Source: Epiperipatus broadwayi
Lineage: Eukaryota; Onychophora; Udeonychophora; Euonychophora; Peripatidae
Assembly: GCA_028023455.1 (NCBI GenBank)
Contig: JAQFVV010000001.1
Span: forward strand, 19,093,611 to 19,157,610
DNA: 64,000 bases
Direction: 5' to 3'
Shown here: piece by piece, positions 47,796-60,879 of the stretch
Layout of the letters: every line of letters starts with the position of its first letter
Numbering within the stretch: position 1 is the stretch's first letter
The notes under the pieces: generated by a model
What the model saw: only the letters and a program-made list of their open reading frames with translations
The model's database searches: none
Told to the model about the DNA's origin: nothing
Translations under genes and position numbers: made by a program

Positions 47796-48749
47796 ACCTT
47801 TATAAAATATACCAATATTTTTACAAAACAAGCTCATGATGATGTTTTTTAACTTTTATATAATCTCTGAGAAAAAAAATTGCCCAATGATTTATTTACT
47901 ACTTTAATTTTTTTTCTCTCTAACTTCCTTTTTTGATTGTTATTATTTATTCCATGTTCAAATTTACAGCTCATGCATAAATATATTTGATATACAAAAT
48001 TTTAAACCAGCTTTAAAGTAAAAACAGTGTTTATATATTTTCTTCTCAATTCTTTTATATGTAAGCAAAATGTTCCGCATAAAAAAAAAAAAAAAATTAA
48101 TATATTCTTTATTGCTACATAAATAAAATATGAATTAATTTACTTTTTTTATACGAATCATCTAAATAATCTGGGGTTTTTTTTAACTTACAAATTCGTG
48201 TTATTTTCAGATACTGCTTTAATTGTGCTTATTTACTTTGATGAAATTCTTAATCATTTGTTAATAAAATACTAAAGACACAACAAGCATTAGATGAGAT
48301 GTGGTGCAATGTATTATAGTTACTTTTTACTTGAAGTAATTTCTATTCATTTATAATTTCATATAATACAAAAATCTTATCATTAATTTATATTTCTTCT
48401 ATTCCATTTTTCAAAATTACTTTTAATATTTTCATTATTTTATTCTTAATTTCTTATCATTTCTCATCTACCTAAGCAAACAAAAAAAAATCCAATTATT
48501 TTTTAATACTATATTTTTCCCACCTTTATTATCGTATATATAAAATCTGTATTTTCTCTGTTGTCTAACTGGAAAATGTATGTTTCCTGCAAGGCTGCCA
48601 CATGTAAAATTCACAACTAATTAAATTAAATATTACATTTGTGTGAAGAAAGTAATTCCATCATTAATAAACCATATTTTCATATGTCAAATTTATATAG
48701 CAAATAGAAAATATAATGATAGCCTTTCAGGCTGCTAAATTTTCTCACA
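47796..48749. other. T/A-rich DNA, no gene recognised
   Basis: Homopolymer A and T tracts (48080-48097) and no coding pattern. Near 48720 'gatagcctttcaggctg' resembles the hairpin family motif at 14.1 kb. Confidence 0.4.
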
Positions 48750-49600
48750 TATATTTATAGAATATTAAACCTTTTTTTTAAAATTTACATTAAATGTTTC
48801 AAAAAGTTTGCTAAAGCAATCAATTAAAAAAAAACTATTATGAACATCACAGAATGAAAAAAAACATCATTTTTGTATTCTGCCATTAACAAAACAGAAT
48901 TTTTAGAGTTGTCTGACTGCTGTCATATTCACATATCAAATATAACAGGTATATTTTAAAAATTTAATTTTAATTTAGCTTTAATAGTTTTGTGAACATA
49001 GCCTTTGGTCAGGTACATAAAACTAATAGTAAAGGTAAATGTATTTATATCTTGCCGAGTATTGGTCTGAGACTTGGACACTTAATAGAAGAGCAAAACA
49101 GAGACTTCAGACCACTCAAAGAAGTATGGAGAGATTTATGTTAAGAGTAACAAGAGGAGATCGAGAATGCAATATATGGATAAGAGAAAAAACAGGTGTT
49201 ACTGGCTCATTGAAAAAATTAAAAGACTGAAGTGGAGTTGGACTGAACATATTGCTAGAAGAGATGATACTAGATGAACAATTTAAATCTTAAACTGGAT
49301 TCCAAGAGATTGTAAAAGACCTAGAAAGAGACCACATGTGAGATGGATTGATGAAATAAGAAAGTGTGCAGGGGTGATGTGGAGAAGAGATGCTAAAGAT
49401 CAGAAAAGATGGATTGAACTTGGAGAGACCTTCATCCTGCAGGGGATTGATGATGGTTGATGATGATGATGATGATGTTCCAATTTCCTTTTTTTTAATT
49501 GTGAATTTCTTACATTTATTTGTATAATATTAAAATGTTTTGTTTAATTTACATTAAATCTTTAAAAAAATTGTTAAAGCAACTAATTAAAAAAAAATAT
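48750..49600. repeat. ~330-bp tandem duplication split by an RTE insertion
   Basis: Blocks at about 48750-48835 and 49512-49595 share 'tttacattaaat(g/c)tt', 'ttg(c)taaagcaa(t/c)' and 'aattaaaaaaaaa'. The spacing is about 760 bp, or about 330 bp after removing the RTE piece at 49030-49475. Confidence 0.6.
49030..49475 (+). mobile_element. RTE-type LINE, 3' end fragment
   Basis: The frame 49039-49230 contains S-E-T-W-T-L-N-R-R-A-K-Q-R-L-Q-T-T-Q-R-S-M-E-R-F-M-L, the C-terminal block of RTE-clade ORF2 proteins. Shifted frames continue with a W-T-E-H-I-A-R-R-D-D stretch, then W-I-P-R-D-C-K-R-P and R-W-I-D-E-I-R-K, ending G-E-T-F-I-L-Q. The element closes with (GAT)n at 49447-49475, the short tandem repeat tail usual for RTE elements. 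Strongly 5' truncated. It interrupts the array described above. Confidence 0.92.
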
Positions 49601-51299
49601 AAATATTATATTTAATAATACATTATTTTTATTATAAAGAATTTAATGGGAAGGAAGTAACACTGTCAAATTCGCATATGAAGATGATGGTCTTTCAAAA
49701 AGCTGTGTGCATCTGGTGTATTTATATATCATCATTTCTCTATCTTTAGTAAATTTATTACATTATAATGGTAAATGTTCTATATTTCTAAATCATACAA
49801 TACACACAAATTTTAAATGTTTTCTCCTGTTATTGGTTATTCTTATCTCTAGACTTTCTGTTCTAATCTTAAATGATAAATTATTTTTATTTCTCAAGTT
49901 TTCTAATTCACATAATTACATTGAACTGTAATCTTCATCTAATTCTCTTGAATATTTTATTATCTAGCATAATCAATTTATCAAATACTTTTCATCTAAT
50001 TAAGAAAATATTTTAATTCTATTGTAATCATTTAAATTGTTATTTTCCAAAAATATTTAATTTTCTTTTATAATTTCTCATATGTAATGATAACCATTTT
50101 ATTAATATTTTCTATGGCTTTATCTAACAGTCACATGTTTTCTTTAAGTGTATATTTTCCACTTTTTTTTCCTTTTTTTTTTTTTTGTAATTTAATCAAA
50201 AATATGAATAATTTAGAGAAATGGTATATTATCTATTTCCATAAAGAAGACCAGTTTTTTGAGTATGCTTTTTATGAATATTTTCTTTCTGCTGTTGTAT
50301 ATTTCATTACTAAATATAATTTCCAAATAAATATTCATTTTTTCTATATAGGACTTATCCATTTCCTACTTATCTTCAGCATTTTCTAGTTTATTAATTA
50401 TCAATATCTTGATTTTTTTTAAAAAAAAATTTAATACCCATTTTTTCTTTTTTTTTCTCTACACAATTCTTAAATAAAAAATAAAAGATTTTAAAAGTGA
50501 AATTTGTTAAATTATATATAAATTTGAAATTAAACATATCTCAATGTATACATAAACAAAGGGATATAAATCATTTATAAAAGCATATTATAACATTTCT
50601 TTTCCAATTTAGTAAAAAAAAAAAAAAAAAAAAGCATTGTAAAGACAAAAAAAAACATGAGGAATTGCTTTAAAAAATTTAGTATTAAATCTTTTTAGAG
50701 AGAGAGAAAAAAAGAAATCATAAATAAAGAGTTTTAATTGCATGTTATCTAAAAATTGTAGATGAAATTTCAGTTATAAAGTCTAAACATAATGAAAAGT
50801 ATGAGTTCAAAATCCATAAAAGTAAGACATTTTTCTCTGTTGCATGCTATTTTTAAAGTAATAACATCTGATCAGTTCAGATTAAGATGAATTTTATATT
50901 GTAGGTATCCAGTTACTAAATCTCTAGCTGGATTGGTTATGCAATAATTAACTAAAAACATTTCTATGTTCTGCATCTAAGCTACAAAGGTTATGAACAT
51001 TTACCTTGACTGTATTGAACTTCAAATCATATATCTGTCATAATACACTTATTCTTTGCAATGAAATCCTATTTACATTACCTGTTGAAGTAAAATAGGC
51101 AATTTTAAATTTTACAAAATAAAATACTTTTCTATGAAAGATGCATAATAATGTAAATGATTAACATTAATGAAGATGTTGTCATTATTTGTATTTATAA
51201 AATTATCAATAAATGCTAATATTCCTAATGAGTGGAACAATGAATGTATACAATTTTGTTGTATATGTGTGATGTAATAATGTGGCATATTTTTATATT
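49601..51299. other. AT-rich DNA, no gene recognised
   Basis: Poly-T (50165-50186), poly-A (50614-50633) and '(ag)agagagag' near 50698. Short hydrophobic frames at 49707-50389 are products of T-rich sequence. Confidence 0.4.
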
Positions 51300-51360
51300 T
51301 GCAGCTCTGAAGAAGACTGTTCTATAATTGATACTATTAGCATAAATATAAGGATGAATT
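51300..51360 (+). ncRNA. Second Penelope-tail-like motif
   Basis: 'gcagctctgaagaagactgt' followed by a run ending 'agcataaatata' parallels the segment at 36071 ('tagctctgatgaagactgta'). The hammerhead core is more degraded (CTGAAGA for CTGATGA). Listed because two copies of the same unusual phrase occur in the window. Confidence 0.3.
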
Positions 51361-54300
51361 ATATGATAAAAGCAATAGATTGTGATAAATTTTAATGTCT
51401 TTGACATTTTACACTCTGGAAAAGTATTAAGCAAATAGCATACTTCCATGGTTTTTGGAAGTATTAGAACATAAAACTAAAACATAATTAATGAAAACAT
51501 TCAACTATATTATTTATGTAGAAATTATTCAGAAAATTTGGCATTAAACAAAACTATAGAAATCCTAAAATATAATCCACCTAACAATGTTAAAATAAAA
51601 ACTTCCCATATAATTGTTTTGTATTTACTTCAAGCTTTTGAAAAAATAATCTTGCAAAAAACTATTCAATTGTTAAGAATTACCTATCTTCAGAGCAGAT
51701 AGAATTTAAGCTTGGACTAAACTGCTATTAACAAGTTCTAATTTTCATTCACATTGAAAATGGCTTTCAAAATAAATTTAAGTTTGACTTTATAAATCTA
51801 ATTTCAGCTAATAAAACCAAGTGTAAAAAAAAGATAAAATGCTTAAAAGCATAAAAATTATTAATTTATTTGGCAAAATGTTCCCCAGTAAAATACTTCA
51901 ATTGAACCTGAATGATAATTTTTGCAAATCAACTTTGTATAGGATAGCTTCCCACAAAAATTAAATATTTCACCTACTTTATTTAAAATATTTATCAGTG
52001 GTCTTTCAGAAACAGAAAGCAATCTATGCTTATGACATTATCTTAACTTAGTAAAAGATATTCTTTCAGAAAAATATTTTAATAAGGATGTAAAAAATCT
52101 TCCTTTATAAAACTAACATCTTATCTTTAATATCACAAAGATAATATATTACATTTTTCATTTAAACAATTAGAAAATATAAGCTAAATTTTTAATTTTC
52201 TTAAACATTGCAAATAATATAAGAACAGTTTTTTTTTTTTAATGCTAACATATTCTACAAAAAATATTGTACCCCAATTTGCAGAAACAGTATTTATCTG
52301 AAACATTTTGTTACTCTGGCATATTTAAGTTCACTATCCTGCAGTACTTTCATATCTTTTTAACATAAGAAGTCAAATTGATTCATAATTTTTTTTATAG
52401 AATTATATTAAGTAGTTCCAACATGTTAGTAATTTAAGTCTAATTTTACTAGCTAAGTATCAAATTAAATAAAGTTCTTATTTTTACTTTCCAATAAAAC
52501 TCTTCAACCAATCAAAAAATGATGGCATATTGAACTGATTTATTTGTCCAAATTTTTAGGGAGTAGGGATGTTACTAGAGTCTCACCAATACCAATCTTG
52601 ATCACTGTACATATTCCATTTCACAATAAGATTTAACCTCTCTAATTTATAGTTTATGATGAAACAAAGAATAAATCACACAGTTAATGATCCTTGGCAG
52701 AATTGAATCTATCTCCTACCTGCAATTACCAGACTCCTTACTAACATTTGCGAATAATTAAATATCTAAACAAATCCACGTGCAAACTAAAACTGCGAAA
52801 GAATAAAAAGGAGACATAGGGGGAAATGAAGATGAGGATTGTTTTTTTTTAATGTTTTGTCAATCCTTTAAACACTTTAAAGACAAAAATGACAATAATA
52901 TTCAATTACTAAGTTGTTGTTTTTTTTTTTTGGAATTATCATATTTTTTTTTTAGCCTAGCTTTACTGAAAACTAGTGAAGTGCTCAAAATAATTATTAA
53001 GCATTTTTTTTTATGTATTTATCTTGCTCTTTTATTTATTAACTGAAATAAGACTTATTATATACCTGTATCGATATATGCAATGTATAGGATATATATA
53101 AGCACAGACTTTCACACGACCCACCACATTTCTAATTTTGACATTTCAAAATCTATGCATTTTACGTCAAAAAAAAAAAGAAAAGATAAATCTTGTTCTT
53201 GGAGTCTGTAACAAAAAAATTAAAAAGAAATTATACGATCATACTTGTAGATGTGAGTCATTACTTTCGTCATTAGTAGTGATTAGATCATATGAAAATC
53301 ATAATATTTTTTTTTTTTTACAGACAGTAATTAACGTTTTTCTAAATGCCCTCATATTTGTTCTTTTCCAGCTAAGTATATAGAGATGCTTATTCAGTGA
53401 TCAGCATTGACTGACTAGTTCAGTTCATTGGCTATCCAATATAATTTTAATGGTTATTTAAAATTTTTAAGTCAATAAAAAATTGTTCAAAACTATATTA
53501 GCATTTAAATTCAGATTAATACATTAATAATTAAATACATATATGCAAATATGTTTTTCTTAAATGTTAATTCATCAACACTCTTATAATTAATCTAGAT
53601 TGTTGGGACCGAATGCACTTAAACTTTGCAGCTAAATCAGATATTACAAATGGCCACTTGAATTCAAAGTGAGCTTTGGAAATAATTAATTATCTAAATA
53701 AAATCTACAAATTGTAACCTGGATTTAAACCCAAGTTATGAACTAAGCAGGATAATACATTAACTTTCATATCATCATAAACTTATTTTGGACGAAACAA
53801 GACTTTATTTATTAGTATTAAAATTAATCAAATTAAAAAGAATTTATGGTTACCTTTTTAAAAAAGTTTATAAAATTGAATTTTATTATAACATATAATT
53901 TATCAATTAAACGCCAGATAAAAACAGAATTCTGATTATTAAATATAACAACTGAAAAAATAAAACCCATTTAATATAATAAATAAGTGTCCTTTAGCTC
54001 TTGATTGTGCTGAAAATTTGAAAAAGGATAACTCAAAATAATAATAATAAACATTATTAATAATATCAACAATTCTAATATTATATTTATCACCTTTAAT
54101 ATCAAGTATTAGAAATATCTTAATTTATGTATCTAGAGAAAATTAAATCTTTTTATTTCTATTTTATAGTAGTCATAAAAATAACGGTGAAATAAAGTAT
54201 TAAATAATTTCTAATTTTATATTTTTATAATTTACGATACAACTCAAAGAGATGTGTTTATTTATACATATAAACTTCATAGACATCAGCTTCTCTCTCT

Positions 54301-55379
54301 CGTTCTTTCGCTCTCTCCCCATATATACATATGTGCAAACGTACATGTATTTCATAAACAAATTAATGAATACTCATAACTGATTATACTTACTATTCAG
54401 ACATTTTGTACCAGACTTTTCTATTATCATCACAAAAATTTATTTAAGCTTGTTTATTAATATTAACAGAAAGAATGTAACAAATTAATTTCCAATAAAG
54501 CTATCAAATTTCAAGTGGGCGTATTGATCCATCATAAAGAAAAAAGTAAGAGAAGAAATTTGTAATTTAAACAAAAAACTAAAGTAAAGAATTTTAAAAT
54601 TAATGCTCTTGTGCTCTTAACTATGATGTTACTAAAGTTTTTAAACTTCCCTGTAGTTCTTTGCTTATGCAAATGATGTTTACCTAGATTCTTTCAGAGA
54701 TAAATCGTTTTCAATATAACTATTTTAAACCAGTTCCTTTAAATCTAAATTATTTTTTAATCAATGAAATCACAATTTAATTTTCAATGCTGTGTTTTGT
54801 TTCACGTACCTTACTAGCACACACCATTATATAAATATATCATTAAATTATTTTTTGTAGTTACTATTTATTTTTTTATTTGCGACGATTTTTATAGCTA
54901 TAATTTGTTATTGTTATTGGTTGCAGAAAGGAATTTGCTGTTAACTGAAAAAATACTTTTTGATTCCACTTTGAGGCCTTAAAGAACCCATATTTCTAAT
55001 ATCCATTTCATACATTCTTGTCATTTCAACTGTTATTATATTTGACTGTTCGCATAGTATATGAACATTGATGGGCTTCTCATCAACATGCTTCAACCAT
55101 CACAATGAGTTTATTGGCATTTTACCTCTTAAGTTTAAAATCAAAAAATACCATTATCTTTCTCCTCAACAGGCTGATTGTTCTTAATTGAACTATTAGT
55201 TGAGTTTGTGTGAAGGCAGGATATATATGTGTGACTTAACTTTTTTTATATAGATTTTTGTAATAATGACAGACAAAACTAAATTATGGATTCCAGGAGG
55301 CTGTAAATTCACTAGTCAAAGTTAGATTGGTGGGTGAAAGTCAGAGTCTAAGAATTATCTAACTGTGGATGATGACCTT
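51361..55379. other. AT-rich DNA with two B-box-like sites
   Basis: On the minus strand, near 52705 ('atagattcaattctgc') and near 53720 ('tgggtttaaatccaggt'), are B-box-like sequences. The flanks at 52760 and 53685 share 'gaataattaaatatctaaa'/'gaaataattaattatctaaa', so the two may be related old SINE copies about 930 bp apart. A short pyrimidine-rich (CT)n stretch lies at 54290-54318. Otherwise no feature is seen. Confidence 0.35.
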
Positions 55380-57626
55380 TTATTTTGGTACTTACAATTG
55401 CAGATCAATTTCAAGTGAAGAAAGATAGCATGAATTGGAAAAACTACCTAATATTAAATGAGGCATTTTTGAACTTTGTGAAGTTAGAAAAAAAAAAGAT
55501 GAGATAATTTATTTAAAAAGTGGGCATGTACTTTAATACATGGGAACAAATATTGGAAGTGCAAGTATTATGGGATTTGTTATAAATAAAAGTGATAGAA
55601 GGTTGTTAATATTGATGGTATATCAGACAGAGAGGCACAATTATTTATTCAACTTAATGTAAAAGACCAAATGCAGATAATTCAGATTTATGTCCCAACA
55701 AGTTTTCATCATGGTGAAAAAGGAAATATGGATGTACAAAAAGCAATTGATTATATATATATACAAAAAAAAATTTCAAGATTGTGATAAAAAAATTTTA
55801 AGTCAAAAATTGATGAGAGACTAAAAAATAAAAATATCATGGATAAATTAGGTTATGATGTTAAAAATAACAAATGATAGAGTCTTGTGGAGGTTATAGA
55901 AAGAGAAAAACTATATTATGAATGCTAAATAGAAATGAACATGGAAGCATGCAAATCAAGATACAGCAGAGATGGATCATATTTTGACTAACAGAAAATA
56001 CACATTTGAAGATTGTATTGTTATTAATAAATTAAATACAGGAAGTAATCATCGATTAGTGGCATGTAAGATATGTGTTAATTCAGACTAAAATATTTTT
56101 TAAAGTTGTATTCACAGATGACTTTCCTAATCTTCAGAAACAACTCAATGAATTTAAATTAGAATTAGCAAATCATTTCAAAATATTATTTGACTTTGAA
56201 GTAGGAATATAACTGATATACTAATAAGGACTGCAACTAAGATAACCAGTAAAAATGCAGCAAATTTATTTATATCTATTTAGTAGAGACAAAACAATGT
56301 ATTATATAAAAAAAAAAACATGAAAATATATAAAAAATATCCATTGAAAGTTGAATATCTAGAGTTATATTAAAATAATGAGTTAATAATAATATAAGAA
56401 AATATAATTTTGAATTAGCAAGAAAATCTATATAAAAAAATTATTACTAAAAAAAGATGATATCATGAAATGTATAGAAAAGTTCTATAAAATTATATAG
56501 CAATAAAGAATAAGAAAACAAAGGATTTTGTAAAATAGTGAGTTAATAATGATGTAATAAAATATAATTGTGAATTACCAAGAAAAGTAAAGAAAGATAG
56601 AATTATTATTAAAAAATGAGATGAAATCATGAAATCTATAGAAGTTCTATATAAAATTATATAGCAATAAAGAACAAGAAAACAAAGCATCTCCTGCAAT
56701 TGTTACTTCTTAAAGAATGTTCTAGCATTTTAAATGAAGAAATGAAAACATGCAATTAAATTTATACAGAAGGCAAAATCTCTCAGTAATTGTGAAATTA
56801 TTAGTGAAATCTTAAAATGAGCAGATAAAAAATAGAAAAATTATTGGCAATATTATATATCAAATATCTAAATGATGATATATCAAATGTTTAGAAGAGT
56901 TCATTAGTAATATTGATATCTAAAAAAAAGTGATAAACAAGATATTAGAAATTAGAGACATGTTAATCTTTTATCAATTCCATGCAAAATTTTTACAAAA
57001 ATAATTATAACTAGTCTACAATCAACATTAGATTTTAATCAACCAAAACTAAAAAGATGAATTTTAAGAGAAGTTATAGAAAGAGCCAATAAATATGAGT
57101 TGACATCATGTTTTGCTTTTGAATATTATGAAAATGCACTTGATTTTTCAAGCATTTCTACAATGATTAAAGTCTTGGATTATCAAGCTAAAGACCCAGT
57201 ATATTATTATATTCTGAAGAATATTTATTAAAATGTAACAGCAACAATTAGATTACATAGTGATATTAATAATAGTAACATTGAGAATTGTCTATGACAA
57301 AGTGACTTCATATCTCCTAAACTTTTTACAGCAGTTTTACAATAAGTATTTTGTGGATTAAAATGAGAAGCTAAGATATTAAAAGTAAATGAAAATTATT
57401 TAAGTCACATAGATTTTGAAAATGATGTGGTTGTTTTTCAAATAATGTTTCAGTGCTTCAAAAAATGTTGCAAGAGCTTTCAGATAAAAGTAATAAAATG
57501 GGATTAAAAATAAATGCTAAAAAGACTAAAGTAATCTTCAATAGATATTATAAAAGAAAAACATAAAGATTGGTAATTATAAATTAGATTAAGTTAACAA
57601 CTGCAAATATATTGGTCAGATTATTA

Positions 57627-57657
<31 letters not shown>

Positions 57658-58160
57658 CATAATAGAAGTTAGTCATAAAGTTAAACTTGGTTGGAGTGCT
57701 TTTGATCAATATAACTTAATATTAAAAGGAAATATGTGTTTGAAAAGAAAGGTTTTAATAATTGTGTTTTACCACTTTTTACTTATGGATCTGATATATG
57801 GATACTTAATAGAAAAATAATTGAGAGAGTTCAGACTACACAAAAAGCATGGAAAAGTTATGTTAGAAATATCAAGACAGGATCAAAAAAGAAATATATG
57901 TGAGATAGAACAAACAGGTATTAGTGACATCACTAAAAAAAACTAAATGCCTAATGTTGAGTTAGACTAGACATATTTTTAGAAGAGTTGATAATAAATA
58001 TGTTGCTGAAAGTGACAACATGTGAGATGGAAGAATGAGATAAAGAAGTTTACTGATGTCATATAAAAAAGGTAGACTAGAGATCAGAGAAATATGATTA
58101 AACTTGGAGAGAGCTTTACTATGCAATGAATCAATAATAATTGAAAATGTTGATGATAAG
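55380..58160 (+). mobile_element. RTE-clade non-LTR retrotransposon, nearly full-length ORF2 but decayed
   Basis: The order endonuclease, RT and C-terminal block is preserved over 2.8 kb. The endonuclease (55385-55760) has T-Y-N-C-R-S-I-S-S-E-E-R near the start, F-E-L-C-E-V-R-K, D-R-E-A-Q-L-F-I-Q-L and I-Q-I-Y-V-P-T-S, all family blocks. RT pieces follow at 56930-57200 with R-H-V-N-L-L-S-I-P-C-K-I-F-T, then E-R-A-N-K-Y-E-L-T. The C-terminal block (57800-58140) has Q-K-A-W-K-S-Y-V-R and ends G-E-S-F-T. Frameshifts are frequent, with A-rich composition and a (TA)n tract at 57628-57652. The 3' end has 'gttgatgataag', a shorter form of the (GAT)n tail. The 26.9-kb and 49-kb fragments are the same clade. 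Confidence 0.88.
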
Positions 58161-58253
58161 TATTGGTGGCTTAGTGGTTAGCATAGCTGCCTTCCAAGCA
58201 GCCAGCCTGGGTTTGCTTCCTGATCAACACTTTGACATATAAAAAAAAAAAAC
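58160..58253 (+). mobile_element. tRNA-Gly(UCC)-derived SINE or retropseudogene
   Basis: The first ~75 bases follow tRNA-Gly closely. A D-arm region 'ttagtggttagcata' is followed by an anticodon arm with a perfect 5-bp stem, GCTGC (58186-58190) and GCAGC (58198-58202), around CTTCCAA, anticodon TCC. Then comes 'gggtttgcttcct' in place of the T-arm B box. The T stem and acceptor stem no longer pair, so it is not a working tRNA. The tail reads 'caacactttgacatat' then about 12 A. It abuts the RTE 3' end, but no target duplication was found. Confidence 0.88.
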
Positions 58254-59440
58254 ATTGTGATTTTATTTCATTTTGTGTTATTATTTTTTATTTATAGTCA
58301 CTGAAAATCTTAATTTGATATAATTCTAATGTTTTTACTTCTTTAATATATAGGTCATCATTATAATGTGACAATACATATGAAAGATAAAACAATATTT
58401 TTGATACATGTACATGAAAATATTCCAGTGCATATATATCACTAGTTGAAAATTAAATAGAAAATATTTAAATCACCCACCCTTTGTGAATAAATATAAA
58501 GTCTGAACATCAAGGATACTCTCTTAAGTCATATGCTGCAATATTCTTATACATTAAAATTTAGACCTGTTCAAACAAAAAGCATGAAATTAAATTAGCG
58601 ATGATGTTAAATTGCTAGTAAACAAAGATATTTAACTTATGTATACAAAGAAAATCTGCAACATTAATCATTTTAAACTTTGTTATCTCTCAACATAAAT
58701 ATAATAAAATATTCCAGTATATATCACTAGATGAAAATTGAAAAGAAAATTACCCAAACATTAAGATATTTCAGTAATACCCTCATTGAGTAAATATAAT
58801 GAGTGAATGTCAAACTCAAAAGCATAATGTCTTATTCTTATGCTGCACTGATGTTATATATTGAAATTCAGACTCAGCAATATGCATTAGATATTTTCTT
58901 ATACAGTATATTTATGTTGGAGTTAGTAAAGTTTAAAATGACTATTGTTGTGGTCTTTCTTTGTATACATAAGTTAAACATGTTTGTTAAATTATTTTAA
59001 CATCATTGCTAATTTAATTTCATGCCTTTCTTTGAATAGGTCTGTATTTCAATATATAATATTATTGCAGCATAGGACTGATGCGAATATTTTTTTGAAT
59101 TTGACTGTTTACTGTTTAAACTTTTTATTGATTCCCAGAGGATGTTGCCTAAATATCATAACATTTGGGTAGGTGACTTAAATATTATACATATATATTC
59201 TTACCCATATAACATGAATACATGCACACTAAATTTTTGCATTTATAGAAATACATATCAAAAACTCCATTCATATTTATCATTCAAAACTTTAAATACA
59301 TTTCAGAAAAGATCATCTTTTTGAAAAATCAAATATTACTTTGTTAAAAATTAATGAAAGTATTATTATGGTTTTTGTTTTGTGTGAAAAGCATTTCTAT
59401 TAATGCAAATAATCATTTTAGTTTTTTTTTGTTATTGTTA
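58254..59440. other. AT-rich DNA, no gene recognised
   Basis: A repeated phrase 'gaaaatattccagtg/tatatatatcacta' occurs near 58418 and 58708, about 290 bp apart, with matching 'ttgaaaattaaatagaaaat'/'tgaaaattgaaaagaaaat'. This suggests another ~300-bp duplication. Open frames at 58803-59324 show no domain. Confidence 0.4.
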
Positions 59441-59444
59441 ATGT

Positions 59445-59573
<129 letters not shown>

Positions 59574-59604
59574 TTTCATTATATACTTAAGATATATCTA
59601 AAAT

Positions 59605-60485
59605 TGTTAGCAACTGTAATATTTTGCAATTTGATGATGATGTAAAGTTATTTGTTAGAATTGATAATTATCTGATTATTTAAGGTTGCAGAGTTTTATA
59701 AATGACTTTGTGATTTGGTGTAAAAAAAAATCAGATGATTGCTATTATTGAAAAAAACATTTGTTATGTCATTTTGTTATAAAACATTTCCCAGTTTTTT
59801 TCACTATTCTGTAGATAATATTGATATTCCTAGAAAGAATAGGAAAAAGGATTTAGGTGTTGGGTTTGATAGTAATGGTAATTTTTTTTTACCACATTAA
59901 TGAAATTATTCTTAAATGTAATAAGATTACTGAAGTTATAGCAAGGTCAAAAGCAGTGTTATATAGACAATCTTGCATTTATTTATTTTATGTAATGCTT
60001 GTACCTATAATTAATTATTGTTCTGTTATTTGGAATTCTAACACAAAATGTTATGAGGAATGACTGTAGAATATAATGAAGAAGTATTTTAAGTATGTAA
60101 GTTTGGAATTATCTTTAGATTGTGAAACATATTTTATGAAAAGAAGAATGTTGAATGGTGTAATATTTTAAGAAAAATTCTTTTATGTGAATTTGACGTA
60201 TTGGAATTTGTTCATAATATATGTTATAGAATTCCTAATATAACTAGAAATAATAATTTATTTTATATTAAAAAATATAATCATAATGTTTATAAGAATT
60301 CTGCTATGATTAGATTGTCCATGTTATATAACAAGATATGTTTGAATGTTGATATATTTAATTTGAATTGTCATGATTTTTTTAAAACAATGTAAACTAA
60401 TTTTTGGTTTTGTAAAAGCTGTTTGATAATTGGATTGTTACTAGTCTATTGTTACATGCTTAATAAATTGAATTGAATTATTATT
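59605..60485 (+). mobile_element. Jockey/CR1-like non-LTR retrotransposon, 3' RT fragment
   Basis: Near 59618 a block reads I-L-Q-F-D-D-D-V-K-L-F, the equivalent of F-A-D-D, with Asp in place of Ala. Then comes N-D-F-V-I-W-C, and near 59835 K-D-L-G-V-G-F-D-S-N-G-N-F. The frame 59857-60063 contains H-I-N-E-I-I-L-K and P-I-I-N-Y-C-S-V-I-W-N-S, the classic downstream blocks of Jockey/CR1 RTs. The end is 'aataaattgaattgaatta', a short A/T-rich repeat tail typical of such elements. Several frameshifts, 5' truncated at the microsatellite. Confidence 0.85.
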
Positions 60486-60879
60486 ATGTTTCAATTGGTA
60501 AACTCTATTGCTCAAAAAGGGTTATATAAATTATAGTTAAAAACATGAGGTCTTAGATACAAATTAATTCATGATATTAAATATGTAATAAAGATTTACA
60601 ATCTTGTTTGTGATAGGAAAACTAACATGATTTACAGTCATTGTAAGAAAAATAATTATTACATATGTCAAATTAGGTTTATGTAGAATTTTTAAATGTG
60701 ATATTGAGAAAAATACATGGAAGCACATGATAGAATGAGTTAAAACATATGAAGATGTTAAAGTTGATGTTAGATTGACATATGGTTCCATAAAAATTTG
60801 GCTCATTTGGTGAGAGTACTACAGTTTTCATAGCTAAGTATTATTATCCATTTGTTACATAAGTTCCATGTGAAAAAAA
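60486..60879. other. AT-rich DNA, no gene recognised
   Basis: Weak RTE-like pieces are possible on the plus strand ('atatgaagatgttaaagttg'), but no motif is readable. Confidence 0.35.

Noticed and set aside
58160-58235. Functional tRNA-Gly gene
   Set aside because: The anticodon arm is perfect, but T and acceptor stems do not pair and an A-rich tail follows, so it is a SINE or pseudogene.
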